From Marasmius tenuissimus (Eukaryota > Basidiomycota > Agaricomycetes > Agaricales > Marasmiaceae): a stretch of DNA of 64,000 bases. The notes under the pieces are model-generated. The model had not been told where the DNA came from. It did not search any database and saw only the letters and a list, made by a program, of their open reading frames with translations. Of the stretch, positions 23,377 through 34,037 are shown piece after piece; positions within the stretch are counted from its first letter, which is position 1; the number at the start of each line of letters is the position of its first letter. The position numbers were made by a program, and so were the translations under genes. The stretch is taken from NCBI GenBank assembly GCA_029532415.1, contig JAQOTA010000022.1, positions 248,001 through 312,000 on the forward strand, in the 5' to 3' direction.

Positions 23377-23913
23377 ATGAAGCTCTTCAGTCACACTCTC
23401 GCCCTCCTATCTCTCTTGCCCTTCGTGTTCTCTTCGCCGCTGCCACTTACGCTGCTCGGTAGACCGTACAAGATCGCTCCAGCTTCCCTACAAGCTCGTC
23501 GAGCCGAACAACGCGCTCCCCTATTATCTCGCCCGGATCGTTTTGAACGATTTCGCCGTCGCATGGAACGACGCGCAGAAAAACTGCTCCATGTATTTCC
23601 ACCTCTCGCAGCGCGCACAGAAGCCAAAGACGCGCCAGATTCTTCTGAGAAGGGTATAGGGTCAGAGAAAGGACTAGTAGCGCAGGAATGGCTGTCACAT
23701 ACCGGTCCACCTTCCCCTTCTCCAGTCGTACCTCAGGAGATCTCGCCCGCCACGCCCAGCGTTGGAGCGAACGTCCTGCCGTCTGTCAACAAGCCCGTGA
23801 ATCGTGTTTCAAAACACAAGGATGCCGCACGAGCTCGGCTCAAGCCATCCTCGAAGGACCAAGGAGGACATGTTAAGAAGCAGAGAGGGGGAGATGTCAA
23901 GCAGCGCCAATAG
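23377..23913 (+). CDS. Small secreted protein, basic and proline-rich
   Basis: A single-exon frame of 178 residues begins at the ATG at 23377 with a clear signal peptide: MKLFSHT, then a leucine-rich core (LALLSLLPFVF) ending in a small-residue SSPLPL cleavage region. I chose this ATG over the one 36 bp upstream because it places the hydrophobic core next to the start. The mature part is arginine-rich (RFERFRRRMERRAEKLL), then proline/serine-rich, and ends lysine/arginine-rich (KHKDAARARLK, VKKQRGGDVKQRQ). Dibasic sites could allow KEX2-type processing. It has no cysteines for disulphide bonding and no recognised domain, so it could be a secreted basic peptide precursor. Confidence 0.55.
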   Translation: MKLFSHTLALLSLLPFVFSSPLPLTLLGRPYKIAPASLQARRAEQRAPLLSRPDRFERFRRRMERRAEKLLHVFPPLAARTEAKDAPDSSEKGIGSEKGLVAQEWLSHTGPPSPSPVVPQEISPATPSVGANVLPSVNKPVNRVSKHKDAARARLKPSSKDQGGHVKKQRGGDVKQRQ

Positions 23914-24429
23914 GGCTTCGTCTGAGAACGATTAATCCGGTCGTCTTTAGCGAAACTCCGCATCCCAACAAGCATCTATCTCTAATTCACATCGTTCGGT
24001 TTGTTTGGTTCAGCAAAGATCAGGATTCATGTTGTAACTGTACTACTTAGATCTGTAACTCGGCGAAATCGCCATGAGTATGCCACGGTGTATTATCGGC
24101 CTACCCCATTCCGTGACCATTCGGGGAATTCTCAGTGGCGGAAGAGAACCGCGTTGTTGTTCATGAAGTCGATGCCTGCGTCCCTGTAGTCGTCGTTTTA
24201 CTTCAAGGTGAGTGCAATACTCTCTCAACAGCAGATGAAAACAAACTGTGATTGTCGCGATGTCGTTTGCGTTGAGTTCCAGCAGGGACTGTGTTGAGAG
24301 TTTTTGATTTGAAGAAGGCCTCGTTGGGAAAGATCACATCGAACTCACTGCGTCCGAAGCGGTGTATTCTGGCCACACTGGTCCTGGTCAAGGTGACGAA
24401 GTGTCAATGCCGTGCATAAACCAACGAAG
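23914..24429. other. Intergenic, nothing recognised
   Basis: This region is the 3' flank of the secreted-protein gene on the plus strand and of the carboxylesterase relic on the minus strand. No other structure was seen. Confidence 0.3.
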
Positions 24430-26493
24430 CAGCAAACTAAATCTGACTTGGGGTTCCTTTCCCATCATTGGGATCCAGACTAGTCGCAAAAGAAATCCAG
24501 TAATCCATCATCTTGTCGGCAAGTGCGATATCAGTTGATGACCCTCCAGCGGCGGAAAGACCTCCAAAGATGTACTCAAGCTCTAGGCCGTGTGGGACTA
24601 GGGAGGATCAAGGTGCCTATGTCAGCCCGTATGCTGATAATGGTGTGGAGGATTGGTGGTCCGAGCCGACGCACCTCCGAGGTTCGGCGCAATAAGTGCA
24701 GGACGCGGTCCAGTGAAAAGGTACCTATACGCTTTGACGCCTGCTTGTACGGCTTTTTGAGTCCAAAGGCGACGGACTGAATGGAACACTAGGTTGCCAG
24801 CTGTGTACGTAGTATCGGGAGGGCTGAGTCAGGTAAAATAGGCAATAAACAAACCAACAAACCAACGCACTCAGGGCAGAATTTCTCTTGTATTGGCTAC
24901 TAAACCCAAAAGTATCGTTACCGGTTTCGAACGGGGACCCTACCGCGGGGTCGTCTGCATATAACTGAAGCAGACTGTCAGCAGCAGCGGCGAGCTCGGT
25001 ATCGGCAGTTCCATCGCTCTTTGTGGTACAGTTTGAGATGATACTATCCCGTATATGATTTGTTGACGAAGTGGTAGTGGGTGTGAAAGGTGTTGCTGAT
25101 CGGAACGGGAATTAGGACCTCTGCATCTACCGGTGAAATCGGGTGTTTTGATTACCTTCATCGAGATCGTTACCAGAGATGGATGGAATTTTGGCGTTGG
25201 CCTTTGTTCAACATCTGGGAGGGCAGTTCCGGCATCAGTCCGTTTGGCCCATCCAGTATGGGTACCCGAGGGAGCTGCTCGTTTGCTTGAGCCAAAGACT
25301 CATCAGCCGCCTGTAACAGCGTGGCCGAAGTGGCATTTCGGATGCAGTTGAAAGTGTCCGGGAAGTAGATGAACATCCTGGAGTTGCATCAACGTATGTA
25401 TCATGTATCCCACAGACTCTGTCTCCGATGAGTATCGAATGTGAATGTCGTGGCCGCGCCCCCGGATTGAAAATCTGTGAAAGTCCACGCAATGAGTGTT
25501 AGCAAATAGCGATGTTATTCAAGGACTCACAGCACCGCGCGCAAAATTTTCCAGCCCGCTGTCTAGAGAGAGTACTCCTAAAGCCGCTGCGCCAGCCCTT
25601 TGACCGAAGAGTGTTATCCAAGTCCCATCGGGGCCCGGGACGAGAGTGATCATCTAAGCGACGTTCGGCTGGATGAGAATTATGCCTGATACCTTTGATG
25701 GGTCACCTACAAAAGCAGCGATATTAGTCTGTATCTATTCAAGAGCTCCCAGCTGACCCTTCAAACCAAGATTCAGGAAGCCATTATGTTCGGCCTCAGC
25801 GCCTGTCGGGAGTCCGAGGGGGCCGAGGCGATAGCTCAAGCTGACGTAGATCATCGGGATGCCCCATGTACCGTTCAGTTCATGTGGCGCATCCGGAATT
25901 GCGAGACTAACATACGCGTTCAATGCTTTTGAGGACTAGAGGATTTCCATCTTATTGAGCCGAACTCAGAACTTCAAAAATTAGTCAGGGTGAGAGGCGT
26001 AGCACTGGCTTCGAGTGGACATACCGAGGAAGCCTACACCGTGATCGAAAACCGTTGCTGGTAACTGACGATCTAGGCGAACAGAGTCGGTCGGGCGGTG
26101 CATGTTCACGGACAAGCAACCCTCCGAGCTCGATTCAAACCCCTGCAAGTGATTGGTGTTAATCCCGCGCCGTGCGAGTCAGATTGGTGGCCTACTGAGG
26201 TCGATTGCAAGCATACTGGACCGAATAGGGAACCATTGTATTCATCAACATCCGGTGAACGTTTGAGCACGGGAGGGCGTAACCTTAGATCGCCAATTGG
26301 GGGCTCAGCATATGGTATACCTGCACGGGAGTGAAAAGAATCCTCAATACGGGAGAGGACGTGAATAGCTACCTCCATAGAATTCGAGCAACAGATGCGT
26401 CTGATTCCCGAATATGATGGTATTTCCAAGTTGTACCTGTGCTGCAAGCGCCCCAAGGCAAAATGAAGCAATGATGGGGATACTCCTGCGCAT
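24430..26493 (-). pseudogene. Type-B carboxylesterase/lipase, inactivated
   Basis: Fragments follow the carboxylesterase order on the minus strand. The ATG at 26493 starts a signal peptide (RRSIPIIASFCLGALAAQ) and VQLGNTIIF. A normal intron then leads into GGIPYAEPPIGDLRLRPPV. Next come CLSVNMHRP, an oxyanion-type HGVGF (usually HGGGF), YVSLSYRLGPLGLP and LNLGLKGQLGALE followed by a stop where the family has W (ALEW). GDPSKV is followed by ITLFGQRAG, in which the nucleophile elbow G-E-S-A-G has lost its serine. Downstream are DTFNCIRNATSATLLQAADE, VPILDGPNGLMPELPS, HGLELEYIFGG and STDIALADKMMDYWISFA. Several frame changes and stops occur. Live family members are secreted or cytosolic ester hydrolases; this copy cannot be active. 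Confidence 0.85.
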
Positions 26494-27503
26494 TTCTCGA
26501 AGAGAAGCCTCTGGAACTCGACTGATAAGGTGGGTCTGCAAGGCGAGGGCGAGTCGGGAAGTAATACCTGTCCAGAACACTCCGCTCCCTGCCGAGTAAG
26601 CACACCACATTCAATCTCTTGCCCTCCTGCACCATTGTGAATGAACACCGGGTTCGTTGTCAACTCCTATTAACAGGTTCAACCGATGTAGCATTTGAGT
26701 GATCAGATTTACTTGATGAACTGTCTTCAGGGCTGTCTTGTTTCATCAAGTTGAGGTAGTGCTCAAGGGCTGAGCGCTGAGCTGCCCAGACGTAGCTCCG
26801 GGTGGCCCAAGCGTGAGAACTTATGACGAGTCAAATCATTGAAATACCTTTTTGCTCCACCATGGCGCTGATTCAACGGAAATAACTGGTTAGGCCCAAG
26901 GTATGTGCAGGGTCCATATTTGTAGCAATCCCAAGCACTGGTGGGCCCTAAATGCGATTCGCAGGCTACCGTTCATGACCGAGTCTTATTTCCAGCTCAG
27001 GACGTCAGGTCGATGGTGCATTGAATCAAGATCAATGTTCTCCAGCAAGCACAAACTCGGCTACAGAGAACAGTTACACCCGACGACCATAGGTCAACGA
27101 AGCTTGGAGGTTCAAATCACGATGACCCCGGCATGCTCATCAAACGTCTGGTCTGGAGTCCAGGAGGTCCAGGAGGGTGCAGACGTGATCATCAAGCTCG
27201 ACTACGCCAAATTTGACCTTTGAGATACCTCTTGCGACACACAGGCCTTTCCCCACTATTGTCGTGCTCCATAGTCATATCTCCTACTTGCTCCATATCC
27301 ATATCTCCTACTTAGGCTTTGAGCTCTCTGTGCGGACGGCATCGAACTTCCTGATGAAGGAAGGACTCGTTAGGGCTCGGGAGAAGAGGAGAGATCCCGA
27401 GGACTCTTATGTATACTTCTCCTGCTGAACGATACCGACACGCACTCTTTCGCTGGTTTGGGCATGGCCCGGGCGCATCCAGGATGAAACCAGGGCAAGT
27501 GGG
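26494..27503. other. Intergenic
   Basis: This is the promoter side of the dead esterase and of the first cysteine hydrolase. A 14-bp unit CATATCTCCTACTT is repeated at 27275-27288 and 27299-27312. No supported gene was seen. Confidence 0.35.
27275..27312. repeat. Short direct repeat, 24-bp period
   Basis: The unit CATATCTCCTACTT occurs twice, with starts 24 bp apart, about 190 bp upstream of the TATA box of the first hydrolase copy. It may be a duplicated regulatory site or random. Confidence 0.5.
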
Positions 27504-27510
27504 TATAAAA
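27504..27510 (+). promoter_or_regulatory. TATA box of hydrolase copy 1
   Basis: The sequence TATAAAA sits upstream of copy 1, in the same relative setting as in copies 2 (28914) and 3 (30877). Confidence 0.55.
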
Positions 27511-27644
27511 GCGGGCTTAGCTATCGTAGAGAACCCAGCACGCCTCCACAGATCTTCCCAACGACGTCCTCGAGTTTATTCGCCAGTGGCAATGCATTTC
27601 ACTCGTCACCGTTGTTCAGGACGGTATATTGGATCTCTTATGGA

Positions 27645-28581
27645 ATGGCGTCACCGGTTCTGACCTCTACGGTACTCCTCGCAGCGTTCGTGTGCAAGTA
27701 CGACCGTCTCGACAAGGGCGATTCCATTTTACTTGTTCAATTTGACCAGCAAATTGAGGTTTTTGAGACAGTCAGGGACTATGATCCCGTTGAATTCAGG
27801 AGTAATGTGCTCGCGCATGCCGCTCGAGGGAAGCTGTTTGATCTACCAACCATTTTGACGATAAGCTCGGACGATGGCACGTACTTTGCTCATCCTTGTT
27901 TTTATTGTGATACTGACAGAGTTTTAGGACTCAATGGACCCGTGTCAAAAGAAGTCATGGATTTGCATCCCAATACACCCCTGATCAGATGCGACGGCAA
28001 GGTAAATGCATGGGAGAGCGCGAACTTTCGTGCTGCAGTTAAAGCCACTGGCAAGAAACATGTGATTCTTGCTGGTCTCATTACCGACGTGAGCCTTACT
28101 CACCTTTTCAGCTTGGACTCCAATCAAGGCCACTCTGTAGGTGTGCACAGCCTTTCTGGCGTTGTTTCTCACCGAAGGATATATCGTCCATGCAAACGTT
28201 GAAGCGAGTAGGTACATGGCAGACTATGCTAATGATCGCATGAAAGCCGCTGGCGTTCAGGTCGTTCCCACAATTGTTATCGTTATGGAACTCATGGGAG
28301 ACTGGCTGAGGGCTACTCCCGGTTTTACGAAGCTGAGTCCTTACATCGACCGGTTGGTTTCTCTCAAACCCCTACATGTCAAAGTCTGTTCTAAGCTTTA
28401 GGGCACTCTGTCTAGTTATCTCCCCTACTACGGCACGGGTGCTCGCAATCCGGGTCGGTGGTACAATTTCTGTACGATGTATCCGCGAACGTACAGCACA
28501 GCTCGCTCTGATCTGGTCATATGTCTGGAATCAATACATTTCTGGCCTTTGACTCCAGTGGAACATGCCACCAGACACTGA
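27645..28581 (+). CDS. Isochorismatase-like cysteine hydrolase, copy 1 (divergent)
   Basis: Four exons fit by phase: 27645-27876, 27928-28088, 28141-28352 and 28416-28581 (256 aa). The first intron starts with GC, not GT (GATG|GCACGTAC), at exactly the place where copy 2 has GT. The family cuts C-N or ether-like bonds with an Asp-Lys-Cys triad. KYDRLDKGDSILLVQFDQQIEVFE has one residue more than copy 2 around the catalytic Asp, and the nucleophile region DVCTAF is kept. KATGKKHVILAG and RYLPYYG also match. Copy 1 lacks four residues after EAS and has a C-terminal tail about 40 residues longer than copy 2. The start ATG (27645) gives a hydrophobic leader (PVLTSTVLLAAFVC). It may be functional, altered or decaying. 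Confidence 0.65.
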
Positions 28582-28913
28582 TTGCAGGAACCATTTGCCG
28601 ATGTTGATGGCTCTCCGTCTCGAAATCAAATTGGCCACCGAAAACGTTTAATGAACTATCAGTCCATTTTTCAGCGTCGCTCCCAGGATCCCGCTTCTGA
28701 CCGTATCTAAACTGGAGCCTGTCATCGGCCTGTCATGTGTTGCAGAAGATCATATTCAATCCCACCAGACACGCGCCGCACTCGGTGTACCTTCGCTAAT
28801 CCCCGCCTACTCTCCCTACTCCTATCATGGTGAGAACGCCACTCGAACTCGAGATGACCAACCAAGACTGGGATGGAACGGTGATCCCTCAGCATTCAAA
28901 GGCGGTCGCCAGC

Positions 28914-28920
28914 TTATAAA
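28914..28920 (+). promoter_or_regulatory. TATA box of hydrolase copy 2
   Basis: TATAAAA lies 69 bp upstream of the copy 2 ATG. Confidence 0.6.
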
Positions 28921-28982
28921 AGCTCGACTTACAGAACCAAAGCTCCCAAGAAACTCACCCAGATTCCCCATAAGTAGTCGCA

Positions 28983-29853
28983 ATGCGTAAGCCTCACATA
29001 TCGCTCTTTCTCTTACATTCCTCAGCACACCTCATTTATAGCTTCCAATAACAAATTTGAACGACTCGACAAGAATGATGCTCTACTTCTCATCGTCGAC
29101 CATCAAATAGGGCTCTTCGAAACGGTCAAGGACTTTGAACCGGTTGAGTTCAGAAACAATATACTCGCACACGCTGCTCTTGGCAAAGTCTTCGGCCTCC
29201 CAACGGTGATGACGACCAGTACGGACAACGGTAGGTGTCGCGTTCCTCCTTAGCGCCGGCCGTTCTAATCCACCTGTTCGTTCTGGCAGGCCCCAACGGA
29301 CCGATGCTACAAGAGGTTCTGGATATGCATCCCGATGCTCCATTGATCAGACGTGAGGGTGAGGTGAATGCTTGGGATAACAAAGACTTCCGTGCTGCGG
29401 TCAAAGCCACCGGGAAGAAGCAAGTGATACTTGCTGGTATTGTCACGGATGTGGGCTGGCTATGTTTCTACTTTTTTCTCCGTGGTCTCATTACTCCAAC
29501 GCAGGTATGCACGGCTTTCCTCGCACTATCCCTCATCGAGGAGGGATATACGGTTTATGCCAACGCCGACGCCTCTGGCACGTACAGCAAGCGCGCTGCG
29601 GACGATGCCAATGCTCGTATGAGGGCTGCCGGTGTCCAGGTCGTGTCTATGTTTGCGGTCGCCACTGACCTAATGCGGGACTGGAGGATGACTCCTGGAC
29701 TGCCTGAACTCGGCCCCTTCTTTGACAGGTGGGTTGCCATGTATTGGCTCTCGGATCTGCTTTCTGAGCTGTGTATCTCTCTCCAGGTACTTCCCCGTCT
29801 ATGGTATGGTCTCCCGCAACTTCATCACCGCCACGGGTGGAAAGCAAAATTGA
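28983..29853 (+). CDS. Isochorismatase-like cysteine hydrolase, copy 2 (intact)
   Basis: Five exons (28983-28986, 29042-29230, 29290-29450, 29505-29728, 29787-29853) with introns of 54-59 bp give an uninterrupted 214-residue protein, the usual size for YcaC-like members. The first exon holds only ATG plus one base. Visible family features are KFERLDKNDALLLIVDHQIG (catalytic Asp in VDHQ), NAWDNKDFRAAVKATGKKQV, DVCTAFLAL (nucleophile Cys, codon spanning region just after an intron), DASGTYSK and RDWRMTPGLPEL. Without a leader peptide it should be cytosolic, unlike copies 1 and 3. The substrate cannot be predicted; relatives act on amides and small aromatic or nicotinamide-like compounds. The same intron positions in all three copies show tandem duplication. 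Confidence 0.85.
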
Positions 29854-30876
29854 AGATGCTGGCCCTTCGAGTCTGGGGGTTGATGGAAATAGGATTTTGT
29901 GGGCGTATGATGTATTAGTCGACGTATATCCTCAGTTATGTGACAGCAAACTACTCTTCAACAACTCTTTACTCTGACAGAAAAGCCGCGAGAATGGTCC
30001 TTGCTAGGCTTGCGCACACAAGTACATATTCACTTAAGCCGTCACGGAGCTGCTTGCTGCTGCTTGAAGCTGGAGTTGATGTACTCGTGGGAATTTTCCA
30101 GAATAGGCATAGCGCGAAGTACACAGACTCATTGAGTCTGACGGAACGTTACCCTCTCTCAGGTTCTCCGGCGACCACTAACGGAACAACCGAATTACTT
30201 CATGTGTGTACTCGCACCGGACATTGCGATGAGTGAGTGCGAGATAAATTATAGTGAGGCTTCATCTGGGCCTCACAGTACATGCTAACACACTGTCGTT
30301 TTACATCCTTGCAGTGAACTATTCAATGCCTGTCTCTCAATCGGAGTCCTTCGAAAACTCACGATCAAGAAAGAATCTCCAGTAATGGATCCTGCTCTAC
30401 GGGTGGACTTCTCTCTCAACCTCTTTCGGGCTCTACCCTCAGTTGAAGAAGCATCTTCCGCTCCAGACGGTCCAATGGCGTGCTTTGAGAAGTCCCATTG
30501 TCAACACCCTACCGTATCCGGCCCTCCACTTCGCGATAGGCGTCAAAACTCCCGGACATTGGTAAATCGATTGGGAATTTGGTGTGGATCTGGATCCTAT
30601 TAGTTCGCGTGATTGGTTGTTATTCTCAGGATCCCGTTCCTACCCATGCCTGATGGACCGTAGTCGGTTAGTAGAGCTGATTGGCCACTCGGCTCCCGCC
30701 CTGATGCGCACCAAATCAACGTCAGGATTCATGTTTGGTCGGTTTCATGCAAGTTCGTCCCTCAGAGGGAACGGAAGAGTCTTTCTAGCAGACAGATCCC
30801 CACGAACACAAGTTCCTCGCCATTCAACTACAGGATTGAGCGGGATAGCTCATAGGACTCGCCTGAAGATTTGAGG
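29854..30876. other. Intergenic between hydrolase copies 2 and 3
   Basis: A plus-strand stretch at 30316-30600 reads ELFNACLSIGVLRKLTIKK and on through a proline-rich segment. It could be a gene remnant, but I do not recognise it. The rest is unassigned. Confidence 0.3.
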
Positions 30877-30883
30877 TATAAAA
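30877..30883 (+). promoter_or_regulatory. TATA box of hydrolase copy 3
   Basis: TATAAAA lies 84 bp upstream of the ATG of the broken copy. Confidence 0.55.
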
Positions 30884-30960
30884 CCAGCCTCTCAGAGTAT
30901 GGGAGAACCAGTAAACTACTTCAGCTCTCTGCTCGCGTCTTCTCAATTCAAAGAATCCCC

Positions 30961-31879
30961 ATGGGTGTCTCAATCGTTTTCCTCACTGCCTCCGTACAAG
31001 GCGGTAGGCTGCTTTAGACAAATGGAAAAACTGATCACTGGCTTGCCCAACCCTAGTTCTCGGTTACAAGTTTGAGCGACTCGACAAAAATAACACTGTC
31101 CTCGTTGTTGGCCACCAGATCAAACTCTTCGAGTTGGTGAAGGACTATGAACCAGTCGAATTTAGGAATAACGTTCTTGCCCACGCCGCGCTGGGCGATG
31201 TATTCAACCTTCCTACAGTCATAACCACGACCACGGACAGCAGTAGGCATTGTTTTCTTAAACTTCTTCTGGGCATTTGTGTCGGTTTGGTTGTGTCATT
31301 GAATCTGTACACAGGACCCAATGGACCTATGCTTCAGGAGGTTCTGGACATGCACCCCAATGCATCCCTGATTGAACGCCAGGGCGAAGTAAATGCTTGG
31401 GACAATTCCGGGCTGCGGTCAAAGCGATCGGGAAAACTCAGGTAATCCGTGCCAGCATCGTTACTGATGTGAGTCGGTCTTTGTCATTCCTGTGCACGCT
31501 CCGTTCAATTCAACTCTAAAACTTATTGTCAAATTTGCACCGATTTCCTCGCATTATTCCTCGTCGAGGAAGGCTACACTGTCTTCCACAACTCGGAAGC
31601 CTCTGGCACCTACAACAAGCGGATTGCCGAGGAAGCCAACATCCGTATGAGGGATGCCGGCGTTCAGAATCTTTCTATGTTTGCCATTGCAACAGACCTG
31701 ATGCGGGACTGGAGATCCACCCCTGGTCTCCCGGAACTGCTTCCTTTCTTCGACAAGTGTGTTTCATGTCTACCCTGGCTTCGGCCTTCCTCCTTATTGT
31801 CAAACTCCTCAGGTATTTCCCCGTTTATGGTGTCCTAGCCCGTAACCTTAACTTCGCGAGCAATGGGAGCCAGCTCTAA
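30961..31879 (+). pseudogene. Isochorismatase-like cysteine hydrolase, copy 3 (broken)
   Basis: The first exon encodes a hydrophobic leader (MGVSIVFLTASVQG) and splices to YKFERLDKNNTVLVVGHQIK. The catalytic Asp seen in copy 2 (VDHQ) is Gly here (VGHQ). Further damage is visible by comparison with copy 2. Seven nucleotides are missing in the NAWDNKDF segment (around 31405), shifting the frame to an early stop. The acceptor before ICTDFLALFL ends CAA instead of CAG (about 31535). The remaining exons (EASGTYNKRIAEEAN, DLMRDWRSTPGLPEL, YFPVYGVLARN, stop at 31877-31879) are still well preserved, so inactivation looks recent. Confidence 0.8.
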
Positions 31880-32025
31880 AGCGTAAATGCTGGCAGTCAG
31901 GCGTGAGCCTTCGTAAATCAAAACACGGCCTAGTATTATATTTATCATGATCCTATCATACTCTTTCCATATCTAAAGTCGTTGTTAAAATGATGGCCTT
32001 CTCAGCTTCAGGCCTCTCGAGAACG

Positions 32026-34037
32026 TCAAGCCCGTTGATATTCGTGCCCACAGTCCCCGATCTTCTCGTACACTGCCTTCGCTCGTCTGTGCAAATCATG
32101 TTTCTCCAAGTTGGCTCTGTCCTCATCGTCGAGCGCGAAAGAGAAGACCTTGACATTCGACTCAATATTGGAGGATACGCCGAGACGAGTCCCGACGATC
32201 ACGGCACCTACCTCTTGACGATCGAGTACCCATCGAGCGGCAACATTGCTCACTTCGACAACATGTTTGTCCGCAATATCCTTTAGGGTCCGGAGAAGGT
32301 GTTGGAACTCCTCCCAAGTACCCCAAAGCAGTATCATGTCGAAATACTGGACAGATTCAATAATTTTTCCGCGTGCGCTGAGGTAAATACACACCTTTCT
32401 CTGTGAGGGCGTCAGCCGAGTCGTTTCGGAGTAAATATCGGGAGCGGAGCTCCCTAACCACTTCTGTGATAGAAAACCGCCACACTTGGCGGAATTGAGT
32501 TTTGCGTGGTGGACGGAGATCTACAAGTCGACACACTCACAAAGGATCCGTACGTCAGCAACTTGAGACCATATTTGCGGCACACATTTGCCATATCAAT
32601 TGTTGGTCTACCGTCAATCAAAGAGAACTAGTGGGCCGACAAATCAACATCAATGAATTGAGGTCCCGCATCGTAATAAATGACGGAAGGGCATATTACC
32701 TGAACCTGGTTGGAAACGATTCCCACTTTGCCCGTGCGTTCCAGTAGGAAGGCACAGGCTTCCTCCGTGTGTTTGGCGTCGAAATTGCAAAGTCCAATCT
32801 CCGAAACAATATGTGGGTGCGAGTGAGCGATATTTGTCAGCTCGAGAAGGACGTCCAGATAATCCTTGTCTCTATACTGTAACACGAACTTCGTTAGCAC
32901 CGCAGTTATATTTCAGGTCCGGAGTTGGACATACATCATACCAATGAAACTGTTTGACAGGAGGCGTCAACAAGACATATCAGACGGGACATGAGCAACG
33001 GTAATGTACCTGCAGAAGTTCTAATCGACCGCCAGCACGATGATAGCGTTCCATGACTGCTCCCAGCACAAGCTGTGCAGTGACTGGTTTACCCAATGGT
33101 CGAAAAACACACCATTTGGTTGCGGCGACAACTTGCTGACTGACATCTGTAGACAGCCCATTGCGGAAGGCACCATATATGAGTTCTGCATCACCCTATG
33201 AATGAAAACAATCCAATCAATGCTCGCACCCAGACAGATGTGTGCTGAAAGCACGTACATAGTGATCTGCCATATCAGCGGCCACCAGCCCTGCCCGGAC
33301 GAGGTGAGACAGTGCCTCGTTCTGTTTCTCAAGGGATGCGGATCCCCAGGCCGGCGATGAAAGCTGCCATAGACCATTTACTAGTCGGGGGATCTTGACC
33401 TTCCCGAGACTGTAGTACTCCAACTTGACGGCCTGAGCTTGATCGATTGATAGGTTTAGATGGTCGACATCTTGGACTGATATCCCTGAGGTACGACTCG
33501 GAAGGGTCGGAAATCTTAATTTCAGAAGATCATCGACCTGGCGCTGAGCTCGACGAAAGGGATAAGGGAGAAGGGTGGAAGAGCAATACGTTTCACATCC
33601 ATCTAGAGCAGACTGTAGCTCCACAAGAGAGCCGCAGTGCTCACTGGTGAGGGGGGTGTGGGACTCCTTAAGAGCCTGTACCGCTTGGACAATGTCACCA
33701 CAAGCAGCCCGGAGCGAGGTGTCCAGAGGGTCGTCGGTCATCCAGTGGGCTCGCGCCTCCGGGATCGCTTTGACGAAGTGAGTGAGGCTGTTTAGACGGA
33801 TTGAATGGGTCGTTAGGAAGCCAATTTATCAGGAACGATGAGCACGTACTATGGCAGCGATTCGAAGGCCAGTTTACTAGAGAACAAACACCGTGTTGAA
33901 GTCAAGAATTCGCTATGCCGAGCAAAATCGCCTCCGAAGAGCTCTTCGGGGGGTATCAGAGGCGGAGGCGACTCTCTCAGCCTGCTGCGAACATGCTCTA
34001 CAAAGAGCGACTGGGCACTAAAGCCTTGGGATATCAT
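32026..34037 (-). CDS. Aldo/keto reductase with a ~200-residue N-terminal extension
   Basis: Eight exons (34037-33850, 33787-33259, 33195-33010, 32949-32935, 32876-32700, 32627-32541, 32484-32395, 32346-32026) join in phase to 530 residues. The C-terminal part is an NADP-dependent aldo/keto reductase: KIPRLVNGLWQLSSPAWG, the tetrad D and Y in AADMADHY, K in AATKWCV and H in LLQFHWYD, then the VGTRLG cofactor-binding region. The His is encoded by a 15-bp micro-exon (32949-32935). Residues 1 to about 205 (SRLRESPPPLIPP, LTSTRCLFSSKLAFESLP, CGDIVQAVQALKE) form a helical extension that I do not recognise. It is joined by a normal intron and an uninterrupted frame. The start ATG at 34037 follows an acceptor-like AG, so another 5' exon is possible. 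It is likely a cytosolic carbonyl or aldehyde reductase; substrate unknown. Confidence 0.8.

Noticed and set aside
29940..30236. Open frame downstream of hydrolase copy 2 as an extra exon
   Set aside because: Copy 2 already ends at a stop (29851-29853) matching the family C-terminus, and this frame shows no similarity to the other copies.
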